Source: Morinoia aosen (taxonomy: Eukaryota; Arthropoda; Malacostraca; Amphipoda; Talitridae). Taken from it: a stretch of DNA of 64,000 nucleotides. The notes beneath the pieces were generated by a model. The model saw only the letters and a program-made list of their open reading frames with translations. It was not told where the DNA came from and did not search any database. Position numbers and translations under genes: made by a program. Shown here in pieces: positions 22,701 to 34,700 of this stretch. The stretch spans positions 39,658,964 through 39,722,963 of the forward strand of contig CM059556.1 of assembly GCA_030386875.1 (NCBI GenBank), written 5' to 3'. How positions within the stretch are numbered: position 1 is the stretch's first letter; the number at the start of each line of letters is the position of its first letter.

Positions 22701-25700
22701 TCTGAGAAATATCCCATGAAACCATCCAACGTTCTTGATGTGCATTAACTTAGCTGATTTTTTGGAAGTTTGAGTACCTTAGTCTATATTTAGCCGTGCT
22801 GCTCAAGACGGAACACGTTCATATGTCCTAAATTTACCACTATAAATACTGACGTGCGGACTCGTGGATACTACTTCTGAGTTCTGTATGCTTTTATAAG
22901 TCAAAGCGTAAGCCTAAACCGGTACATTTATAAGCCTTCTGTGGAAGTCGCTTTTTCTAACCGGCTTTCCAAGGCCAGCCTCTGAGTGTGTTGCTGCCGA
23001 GCTCTGGAGGTACCGAACACAGGGCACTTCGTTGAAGTCGCGCCTTTGGTTTTATTCTTTGCTAGTGTACACGACCCGTCAAAAATGACGGGATTCGATA
23101 ATTTTCTAGAATTAATTTTCCAGATATGGATGGCAAACAAATCTATCCATCCTAATAGCACTCGCGATTAAAATATTCTTGTACTTGTGCACTAATGAAA
23201 TTCGTATTACAGAGCATTGGGCATCCTTTAAATCAGATCAAAGAAGTTTTAAGCGGGACACCAAACAAATGTAAAAATAGACAAACACACCAAGGGTATT
23301 ATTAGGCAAGACACTCTCGATCTCGATTTACGCATGTCCAGGGTTTTGTACGATTCGGTTTCCGTCGGACTTTTCAGATGGGTTTATCACGATGTCCCAG
23401 TTTTCTTCCGGTTCGGTTTTCGTCAGAGTTTTTAAAATTGATTGAATGTAGAAAACGAAGTTTTCATAATTTACCCACGTGGGTAAAATGTAACAATCAC
23501 CGAATCATTTAGAAACAAGGTTGTATGAAAACGAAGGGTGCGGAAACAGAGTTTTTGCTGTATTTAATAAGAATATAGCGATCGTCTGTTCCAATGCAAT
23601 GCCATCTATTGTCATATTTGGGCCAGCTGAAGCTCCATTAGAATTACGAACTACTTTTCAGCGTGAAAGTTTCGTTGACAATAATTTTTTAAGGTTCCAC
23701 ATAGCATTTAATCGAAGCGAATCCAATGTCCTGAGCTAACTCATTTGCATTTAGTCTTCATATATGGCTGGTAAAAGAACTGAAAGAACTCCTTTTTATA
23801 AATAGCGTACCACTATAGAAACCACTCTGCAACTGCTACGCTCTCAAATGTAACAATACTACGGAATATAAATTTTGAGAATATCTCGCCTACAGCTGCA
23901 AAAAGCTCCTCGCATCTTGCAAGAATACCTTTCTCTTGCAAGAAAGGATGAATGCCCTCATCCTTTCTCTCTTTGAATATCTTTGTCGTGGTAAAGAAAG
24001 GCTAAAACTTTCTTATATGAAAATAATGATTTTACGTCAGGTTGTGACGTCGGTGTGCCCCGCGAACGCCCGGCCCATCGCCCGAGTGACGCAGGGCAGC
24101 CTGGCGGACTACGACGCTGCGGTCATCGCTGCGCAGGAGGCGTGGCAGGTGAATATGCTTTCTATTCAGATTTACTTTACGTTCTTATTCACTGTGGTCA
24201 CCGTGGCCGAGTGGTTACGAGCGCGCGCCCTTCACGGGAAGGTGTCGGCAGTTCGAATCCCAGCAGTGCCACCCGGTGATTCCCCGTTGGGATAAGGGAG
24301 AACTCAGCCACAATTCCCCACTCTACCCAGGTGTTGGGAATGGGTACTGGCTTGACCGGGGGTAACCGTCATTGCGTCGGGGTTAGTTATAAGGCATTTG
24401 GAAAACCAACGTACAAGATATGTGTCGGACTTGATTGGAATAAAATGTTTTTTTCTTTCCGGAACCTGTGAAACAAGTTCCGTATTCTTTTTTTCAATTC
24501 AAATATCCAAGTTTATCCTAACCGATCACAACATTACTTGTTTTATCTTGAATTAATCTTCATATATCTAACTTATTCTACCCTAAGTTATTCCGCCATA
24601 ACCTTATGTATCCTACCGTAACCCATTTTTCAGTGACCTAATTTATCCTACCCTAACACATTTTGCCATAACCTTATCTATTCTACCCTAACTAATTATT
24701 CCATAACTTAACTTATCCTACCCTACTCCATCCTGCAATAACCTGACGTGTGCTACCCTAACCAATTTTTCCTTATCCTAATATATCATACCTTAACCCA
24801 TTCTTTCATAACCTGCTGTATCCTACCCTTACCTATTCTCGCGATATAACCTAACCTATCTTTTCTATTTTCTCTCAAACCAACCTATCTGAATCTATCT
24901 TACGCTTTTAAGTAAAAAAGAGAGAACCAAAAACGCCGTATAAAACATTTACTCGAATTAAAAACTGCAAGCAAAACAATAAAATTGAACGTTTCGAGCA
25001 TTCGCTCATCTTCAGCAAAAACAAAAACAAATTTACCTGAAAAACATGAAATGAATTAGAAAGTTCATGAATTGAATAAATAAACAAACAAAAACACCAA
25101 CCTTAAAAACTACCTGTTAACTATTGACAAAGGAAAAAAACTAAGTTGGTTGTTTAAAATTGGCTTATTTTTTAAAATGAATAGAGACTCTAAAATTCTT
25201 AAATCGGAGGCAAATTTTGATCTAGTGAGAATTTTAAAATTACTGATGTCAAATGGGCTATCACAATGCTCTGAATGATCCCTAATAGCTGAATGCGGAG
25301 GACTAGATAAAATATTTCCTGTGCGGTAACTCCTACCTCGATGCTCGGCCACCCTACAGCCTAGAGTACGTGACGTCAAGCCGACGTACTCAGATGCACA
25401 TCGTGCACAACAAAATTTGTAAATTAGGGAGGCCTGCATCGCGGTAGGAAGAATGTCTTTGAAACGAAAAAATGAGCCTATTTTGAAAGTATTAACTAAA
25501 ACCACCTTAAAGTTTATTCCCGGAAAGTATTTGACAAACAAATCTAAAATTTCTTTCTTCATTTCCTCCGACTGAGGTCCAAAATACGGAAACGAAACAA
25601 AACGAATGTCCTCACAGATTGATTCCAGACAAGGCAGTTGGTTGAACTTTTTTTCCAAAAATTTACCAATATGAGACTCTATGAGTCGAGTTGAAAAACC

Positions 25701-28700
25701 ATTCTTACGGAAATATTCTTTTAAAAAGGTAAACTCATCATGTAGAAACTTCTAAGTACTGCAAATATTGAACGCTCTAAAGATTAAAGTCCTGATAAAA
25801 TTTACTTTGAAAATATATGGCGAGAAACTATAGAAACTGGTTCCTAAGCCTGTAAAACACTTTTTCCTATACACAGAACACTCGAACCTATTCCCAGACC
25901 GATGAACCAGACAATCTAAGAAGGAAAGTTTGAGTGCCTCTTCACCTTCCATTGTAAACCTGATGTTTCTATGGCGTTCATTCAAGTAATTTAAGAAAAG
26001 CGGAGCATGAGACTTATCGTGAAAAAGTAAAAAGGTATCGTCCACATAACGTCTATAAAAAATCGGTTTAAAGCTTACAGGACATTCATCTAACCATTTA
26101 TCCTCATTATGACACAAAAAAATATTTGCAAATGTTGGAGACAGCGCAAGTCCCATTCCCAAACCCTCAAGTTGTTGATAAAATTTCCCATCAAATATAA
26201 AAAATTAACTAAGTACGGCTAACTCTAACAATTTAGCAAAAGACACTTTCGACACTTTCACATATTCGTTCACGCTATGGAGAACATGGATTCCTTAGAT
26301 TGAGGAAGTACCAGAATACGCACAGAAAATATACAAAAACCGTTCTTGATACTGAATTTCTGGTTAACTGCAAAGCCCATAACGTCATTCCTAAATTTAT
26401 CAAATTCAAATTGTACAAGAAATGCCTTCAGTCTAGCGCTTTTTATAAGTCTTGGTTGTCCAAACTGCTCATCAATGAAATCCGGTTCAAGAGAACTTCA
26501 GAAGCGAAGCTACTCTCTGAGGTTGAGCGCCAGCAGCGTGACCTGCGGAGGAGCTTCAGCACGTTGGACTCCATCCTTGCAGTGAGATTCGTTCGCTCCC
26601 TCAGTCAGGATTTCAAGATCTCTACCCAACGGATTCACGCCAAGAAGCTAGACGCCCTGGGAATCAACACAGATGTTCGCCCATGCGATCCTGACGACGT
26701 GATATTTAACTTCAGCTCTATCGTCATTCCGCCTCGTGTTAGGTTTTTATTGGCGTTTGGTTTAGATTTTTGTCTTCCCATTTTCAAATTAGATTTTTAC
26801 AGATACTTTTTAGCCTTCGAAAAAGTTGTTTCTAATGTTAGCAATGTTAGATGTGCTGACTTGTCCAATTTTACCAACCGATTACATTTGCTTGCATACA
26901 AGTACTTCTATAACTTCAAGTCCTCTAAAGTGTTCTCATCAGTCTACCGGAGAGAGGATACAAAACTTCTTCGTTCATTTGCTTCCAACAAGGATGTTGT
27001 CGTTTCAAAACCAGACAAGGGCAGAGGTGTGGTTGTAGTTGATAGAGTTAGGTATGTAAAGAGCATGTTATCTTTAATTTCCGATTGTTCTAAGTTTATT
27101 GAAATCACCGACCCAATTGGCAAATTTACTTTGAAGTTTGAAGACCGCATTAATAATTTTTCACGAAAGCTGAAAAACAGCAAATTAATTTCCGATGAAG
27201 TGTACACTAGTCTGTTTGTTTCTGGTTCAACTCCAGGTATTCTTTATGGCCTTCCTAAAATACATAAAAAAGATTTTGCTCAAAACTTCCAGTATAGACC
27301 AATTTTTTCTGCCATAAATACCCCGAGTTATAAGCTTTCGAAGTACTTGGTACCAATTTTGAATCCTCTCACTACTAATCAATATACAGTACAAAATTCT
27401 AAGTCATTGGTTCAGGATATAACGAAAGTACAAAATGCAAGTCAGTATTTTATGTGTTCGTTTGACATTGATAATCTTTTAACCAACGTTCCTGTACGTG
27501 ATACTATAAATATTATCTTGGCAGCACTTTTTACCACTCCTCATACGTTAATACTTGGTCTTTCGAAAGTGTCTTTTGCTAAATTGTTAGAGTTAGCCGT
27601 ACTTAGTTCATTTTTTATATTTGATGGGAAATTTTATCAACAACTTGAGGGTTTGGGAATGGGACTTGCGCTGTCTCCAACATTTGCAAATATTTTTTTG
27701 TGTCATAATGAGGATAAATGGTTAGATGAATGTCCTGTAAGCTTTAAACCGATTTTTTATAGACGTTATGTGGACGATACCTTTTTACTTTTTCACGATA
27801 AGTCTCATGCTCCGCTTTTCTTAAATTACTTGAATGAACGCCATAGAAACATCAGGTTTACAATGGAAGGTGAAGAGGCACTCAAACTTTCCTTCTTAGA
27901 TTGTCTGGTTCATCGGTCTGGGAATAGGTTCGAGTGTTCTGTGTATAGGAAAAAGTGTTTTACAGGCTTAGGAACCAGTTTCTATAGTTTCTCGCCATAT
28001 ATTTTCAAAGTAAATTTTATCAGGACTTTAATCTTTAGAGCGTTCAATATTTGCAGTACTTATAAGTTTCTACATGATGAGTTTACCTTTTTAAAAGAAT
28101 ATTTCCGTAAGAATGGTTTTTCAACTCGACTCATAGAGTCTCATATTGGTAAATTTTTGGAAAAAAAGTTCAACCAACTGCCTTGTCTGGAATCAATCTG
28201 TGAGGACATTCGTTTTGTTTCGTTTCCGTATTTTGGACCTCAGTCGGAGGAAATGAAGAAAGAAATTTTAGATTTGTTTGTCAAATACTTTCCGGGAATA
28301 AACTTTAAGGTGGTTTTAGTTAATACTTTCAAAATAGGCTCATTTTTTCGTTTCAAAGACATTCTTCCTACCGCGATGCAGGCCTCCCTAATTTACAAAT
28401 TTTGTTGTGCACGATGTGCATCTGAGTACGTCGGCTTGACGTCACGTACTCTAGGCTGTAGGGTGGCCGAGCATCGAGGTAGGAGTTACCGCACAGGAAA
28501 TATTTTATCTAGTCCTTCGCATTCAGCTATTAGGGATCATTCAGAGCATTGTGATAGCCCATTTGACATCAGTAATTTTAAAATTCTCACTAGATCAAAA
28601 TTTGCCTCCGATTTAAGAATTTTAGAGTCTCTATTCATTTTAAAAAATAAGCCAATTTTAAACAACCAACTTAGTTCTTTTCCATTGTCAATAGTTAACA

Positions 28701-31700
28701 GGTAGTTTTTAAGGTTGGTGTTTTTGTTTGTTTGTTTATTTATTCAATTCATGAACTTTCTAATTCATTTCATGTTTTTCAGGTAAATTTGTTTTTGTTT
28801 TTGCTGAAGATGAGCGAATGCTCGAAACGTTCAATTTTATTGTTTTGCTTGCAGTTTTTAATTCGAGTAAATGTTTTATACGGCGTTTTTGGTTCTCTCT
28901 TTTTTACTTAAAATCAGGAAACCTCCCGGTAACTTTTTTGCACATATTCGTTCACGCTATGGAGAACATGGATTCCTTAGATTGAGGAAGTACCAGAATA
29001 CGCACAGAAAATATACAAAAACCGTTCTTGATACTGAATTTCTGGTTAACTGCAAAGCCCATAACGTCATTCCTAAATTTATCAAATTCAAATTGTACAA
29101 GAAATGCCTTCAGTCTAGCGCTTTTTATAAGTCTTGGTTGTCCAAACTGCTCATCAATGAAATCCGGTTCAAGAGAACTTCAGAAGCGAAGCTACTCTCT
29201 GAGGTTGAGCGCCAGCAGCGTGACCTGCGGAGGAGCTTCAGCACGTTGGACTCCATCCTTGCAGTGAGATTCGTTCGCTCCCTCAGTCAGGATTTCAAGA
29301 TCTCTACCCAACGGATTCACGCCAAGAAGCTAGACGCCCTGGGAATCAACACAGATGTTCGCCCATGCGATCCTGACGACGTGATATTTAACTTCAGCTC
29401 TATCGTCATTCCGCCTCGTGTTAGGTTTTTATTGGCGTTTGGTTTAGATTTTTGTCTTCCCATTTTCAAATTAGATTTTTACAGATACTTTTTAGCCTTC
29501 GAAAAAGTTGTTTCTAATGTTAGCAATGTTAGATGTGCTGACTTGTCCAATTTTACCAACCGATTACATTTGCTTGCATACAAGTACTTCTATAACTTCA
29601 AGTCCTCTAAAGTGTTCTCATCAGTCTACCGGAGAGAGGATACAAAACTTCTTCGTTCATTTGCTTCCAACAAGGATGTTGTCGTTTCAAAACCAGACAA
29701 GGGCAGAGGTGTGGTTGTAGTTGATAGAGTTAGGTATGTAAAGAGCATGTTATCTTTAATTTCCGATTGTTCTAAGTTTATTGAAATCACCGACCCAATT
29801 GGCAAATTTACTTTGAAGTTTGAAGACCGCATTAATAATTTTTTACGAAAGCTGAAAAACAGCAAATTAATTTCCGATGAAGTGTACACTAGTCTGTTTG
29901 TTTCTGGTTCAACTCCAGGTATTCTTTATGGCCTTCCTAAAATACATAAAAAAGATTTTGCTCAAAACTTCCAGTATAGACCAATTTTTTCTGCCATAAA
30001 TACCCCGAGTTATATGCTCTCGAAGTACTTGGTACCAATTTTGAATCCTCTCACTACTAATCAATATACAGTACAAAATTCTAAGTCATTTGTTCAGGAT
30101 ATAACGAAAGTACAAAATGCAAGTCAGTATTTTATGTGTTCGTTTGACATTGATAATCTTTTTACCAACGTTCCTGTACGTGAGACTATAAATATTATCT
30201 TGGCATCACTTTTTACCACTCCTCATACGTTAATACTTGGTCTTTCGAAAGTGTCTTTTGCTAAATTGTTAGAGTTAGCCGTACTTAGTTCATTTTTTAT
30301 ATTTGATGGGAAATTTTATCAACAACTTGAGGGTTTGGGAATGGGACTTGCGCTGTCTCCAACATTTGCAAATATTTTTTTGTGTCATAATGAGGATAAA
30401 TGGTTAGATGAATGTCCTGTAAGCTTTAAACCGATTTTTTATAGACGTTATGTGGACGATACCTTTTTACTTTTTCACGATAAGTCTCATGCTCCGCTTT
30501 TCTTAAATTACTTGAATGAACGCCATAGAAACATCAGGTTTACAATGGAAGGTGAAGAGGCACTCAAACTTTCCTTCTTAGATTGTCTGGTTCATCGGTC
30601 TGGGAATAGGTTCGAGTGTTCTGTGTATAGGAAAAAGTGTTTTACAGGCTTAGGAACCAGTTTCTATAGTTTCTCGCCGTATATTTTCAAAGTAAATTTT
30701 ATCAGGACTTTAATCTTTAGAGCGTTCAATATTTGCAGTACTTATAAGTTTCTACATGATGAGTTTACCTTTTTAAAAGAATATTTCCGTAAGAATGGTT
30801 TTTCAACTCGACTCATAGAGTCTCATATTGGTAAATTTTTGGAAAAAAAGTTCAACCAACTGCCTTGTCTGGAATCAATCTGTGAGGACATTCGTTTTGT
30901 TTCGTTTCCGTATTTTGGACCTCAGTCGGAGGAAATGAAGAAAGAAATTTTAGATTTGTTTGTCAAATACTTTCCGGGAATAAACTTTAAGGTGGTTTTA
31001 GTTAATACTTTCAAAATAGGCTCATTTTTTCGTTTCAAAGACATTCTTCCTACCGCGATGCAGGCCTCCCTAATTTACAAATTTTGTTGTGCACGATGTG
31101 CATCTGAGTACGTCGGCTTGACGTCACGTACTCTAGGCTGTAGGGTGGCCGAGCATCGAGGTAGGAGTTACCGCACAGGAAATATTTTATCTAGTCCTCC
31201 GCATTCAGCTATTAGGGATCATTCAGAGCATTGTGATAGCCCATTTGACATCAGTAATTTTAAAATTCTCACTAGATCAAAATTTGCCTCCGATTTAATA
31301 ATTTTAGAGTCTCTATTCATTTTAAAAAATAAGCCAATTTTAAACAACCAACTTAGTTTTTTTCCATTGGTAATAGTTAACAGGTAGTTTTTAAGGTTGG
31401 TGTTTTTGTTTGTTTGTTTATTTATTCAATTCATGAACTTTCTAATTCATTTCATGTTTTTCAGGTAAATTTGTTTTTGTTTTTGCTGAAGATGAGCGAA
31501 TGCTCGAAACGTTCAATTTTATTGTTTTGCTTGCAGTTTTTAATTCGAGTAAATGTTTTATACGGCGTTTTTGGTTCTCTCTTTTTTACTTAAAATCAGG
31601 AAACCTCCCGGTAACTTTTTTGCACATATCTTACGCTTGTCCGACACATCCTAACGTATCGTAAACTATCTTTGCTTGTGGTTTTGTTTACTTACAGCAG

Positions 31701-34700
31701 TAAGTTAGTTTCATTACGACACTTAACTGTTACCATGACCACACTTGAAGCTCAAATTGCCTTATAATACATTCTTGTGTTATTATGGAAGCTGCTGACT
31801 GTACACCAGCTGGTGCAATTAAGGTTTTATTGCTAAGTTTATGGTATGTAGAATTTACTTAACTTGCGTATGGTTCTTGGTATTGATTTCAAGCAAAATA
31901 AAGTACCCTGTTCATGAAAAAACTCAATATAGAACCGGTGTTCCTAAACGGACGATAATGACGAGCCGGTGCTGGTGCTAAACGGACGATAATGACGAGC
32001 CGGTGTCCCTAAACGGACGATAATGACGAGCCGGTGTCCCTAAACGGACGATAATGACGAGCCGGTGTCCCTAAACGGACGATAATGACGAGCCGGTGTC
32101 CCTAAACGGACGATAATGACGAGCCGGTGCCCCTAAACGGACGATAATGACGAGCCGGTGTCCCTAAACGGACGATAATGACGATTATTCAGTGAAATAT
32201 ATCATTATTCTAGACTATGCTCATAACTGATAATAATAAATTATTATTCTTCCCCCCGACAGTCGTGGGCGGATATGACGGCCCCAGCTCGTGGGGAAAT
32301 CGTCCGCCAGATTGGGGAGGCGCTACGGGCGAAGCTGGTGCCGCTGGGGAAACTCGTGTCCCTGGAGATGGGTGAGTGGAGAGTGGGTCTGGGGGTAGGG
32401 AAGTGTGTGTTTGGAGGTCGGTGAGTTTGGGGAGAGCATCTGAAGGTGGGTGATTGGGAGAGTGTATCTGGAGGAGGGGAGTGGGTCTGTAGGTGGGTGA
32501 GTGGGACTGGAGACGCGTTGCGTAGAGATGCGTTGGTAGTACATATTTCATCATTGTAGTGGTTGCGCTAATGCTTAAAATAGTTCATCACTTTAGTAGT
32601 TTCGTAAATGCTTAAAATCAGTTTTAGCTGCAGCTCCATATATGTTGGTGTTAAGTCAGAATCTTAATTCATGTTTTGATATTCTTCCTAGATTTGATAA
32701 ATTTCTAGCGTTCTTCCTTTTCGATCGTCGCTCATGTCTAGATGTGGAGAATTTTATGGGTTTTTGTGAATTGTCTTTAGGGCTATAAGATCTTTAGATG
32801 GAAGTAAAGAAATTTGCCATTGCATAAAGCTCATTATCTCATCTGTATGTTACTGGTGTTTCGATATTGCAAGTACGTACACTTCAACATGATAAAAAAG
32901 GCAGCAGCATCACTCGCTCTTCAACACGCGGTGTCCGGGCTACATGTGAATACGATCTCACCAAGGATAGGCAATAGGCAATAGATTTCGGATAAGCAAT
33001 AGATTTAGGGTTGTCTTTCCTATGCTGTGGAGACTGGCGCCATCACCCCCTCCCCCCCCCCATGGGAGATACTGTTGGGTTACCTCAGCTACAGATAGGC
33101 CTTCGGGACTTCTGTCTTTCGTGCTCACTTTGCTTCTTTTAGTTTTCACGCCTTCTTTGCTATCTCTTCTCTGCCTTTTTTTCCCCTTTAAGTTGCTGTT
33201 TCTATGCGCATCCTATGTGGGACCGCACCCTGTGCATAGATTTTTACTTTTCCTAGTCTATACTAAATGGTTCCCTCTCTTCGCTCTCTTGAGATCGCCT
33301 TTGTTGAGGCAAAGAGCCTCTTACGAATATAATAGTAATAATGATTCTTTTATTTATAATAAGATACTAATATGGACACGATCAGCTTCACTGTTACTTC
33401 AGCATGCCATGTTCGGGTATTGAACACAAGACCACTTTATGAACGCAAGGCCATATCACTTGGTTCCTCAGAGAATCAAATAAAACGAGAACCATTTATT
33501 TCACGTAAATTTGAAGAACACATTTCAGTTCAGGACAAATCTGCTGCTGTCACTGCAACAAACCGCTACCTTGCAGGCAAGATACTGCCGGAGGGCATCG
33601 GGGAGGTGCAAGAGTACGTCGACATCTGCGACTACGCGGTGGGGTTATCCCGGTCCATTGGAGGGTCCGTGTTCCCCTCCGAGCGCCCCGGGCACGCCCT
33701 CATGGAGATCTACAACCCTCTGGGGGTGCTGGGCATCATCAGCGCCTTCAACTTCCCCATCGCCGTGTACGGCTGGAACAGCGCTATTGCTATGGTGGGG
33801 TTGTGGTGGTGGGGATATGGGGTTATACTGGTGGGGATGTGGGGTTGTGGTGGTGGGGATGTGGGGTTGTGGTGGTGGGGATGTGGGGTTGTGGTGGTGG
33901 GGATGTGGGGTTATAGTGGTGGAGATGCGGGGTTATAGTGGTGGGGATGTGGGGTTATAGTGGTGGGGATGGGGGGTTGTGGTGGTGGGGATGTGGGGTT
34001 ATAGTGGTGGGGATGTGGGGTTGTGATGGGGATTTATTCATTTCTCATAATTTATTGATCTCTATAGCTTTATAATTTATTTTCATGGCTCATGATTTAT
34101 TGATCACTTAGCCTTATAACTTATTTTCATCATTTTTAATTAATTCATCGCCTATAATTTATTCATGGCTCTTAATTTATTGATCGCTATAGCCTCACAA
34201 CTCGCATTCTCCGCCCCGCCTCAGGTGTGCGGCGACACGATGGTGTGGAAGGGCGCGCCGTCGACGCCGCTGGTGTCGGTGGCGACGACGCGCGTGGTGA
34301 GCGAGGTGCTGTCGCGCAACGGCGTCCCTGGCGCCGTGGCCGCCCTCTGTTGTGGCGGTGGTGACGTGGGCGCCGCTATGGCGCGCGACGCCAGGCTACC
34401 TCTTGTGTCCTTCACCGGCAGCACCGCCGTCGGGCAGCAGGTTGTGCCAGGCTGGGTTTATGCGTAATTGTCTTTGGTTAAGGTGCTTTTTTAAGTGTTC
34501 TTGGTTCGTTGGTTTAGTTGCGTTTTAAATGTTTCTAGGTTATGCATAATTGGTTCTTTGGGCTATACCTACTTGTCTTTGGTTTAGGTGCATTTCGAGT
34601 GTTTCTTGGTTTATACATAATTGATTCTTTGGTGTAATTGAATTTCAAATGTTTCTTTTTGTATATATACCCCTCAGGGGGATACAACTATTGTATCTAT

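Larger units (their letters stand above)
24896..31638. mobile_element. Three-unit Penelope-like element array with 12-bp TSD
   Basis: A perfect duplication TATCTTACGCTT (24896-24907 and 31627-31638) brackets one inverted partial unit and two direct units with a period of 2682 bp. Penelope-like elements are retroelements with a telomerase-like reverse transcriptase and a GIY-YIG endonuclease, and are known for tandem and inverted partial copies. Here the whole array behaves as one insertion in intron 2 of ALDH7A1. Confidence 0.88.

Noticed and set aside
24480-24895. Interstitial telomere
   Set aside because: CCTAA motifs are frequent but not in regular tandem order.
32210-32554. 114-codon minus-strand Pro/Thr-rich frame
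   Set aside because: It is antisense to exon 3 and its donor-side repeat.
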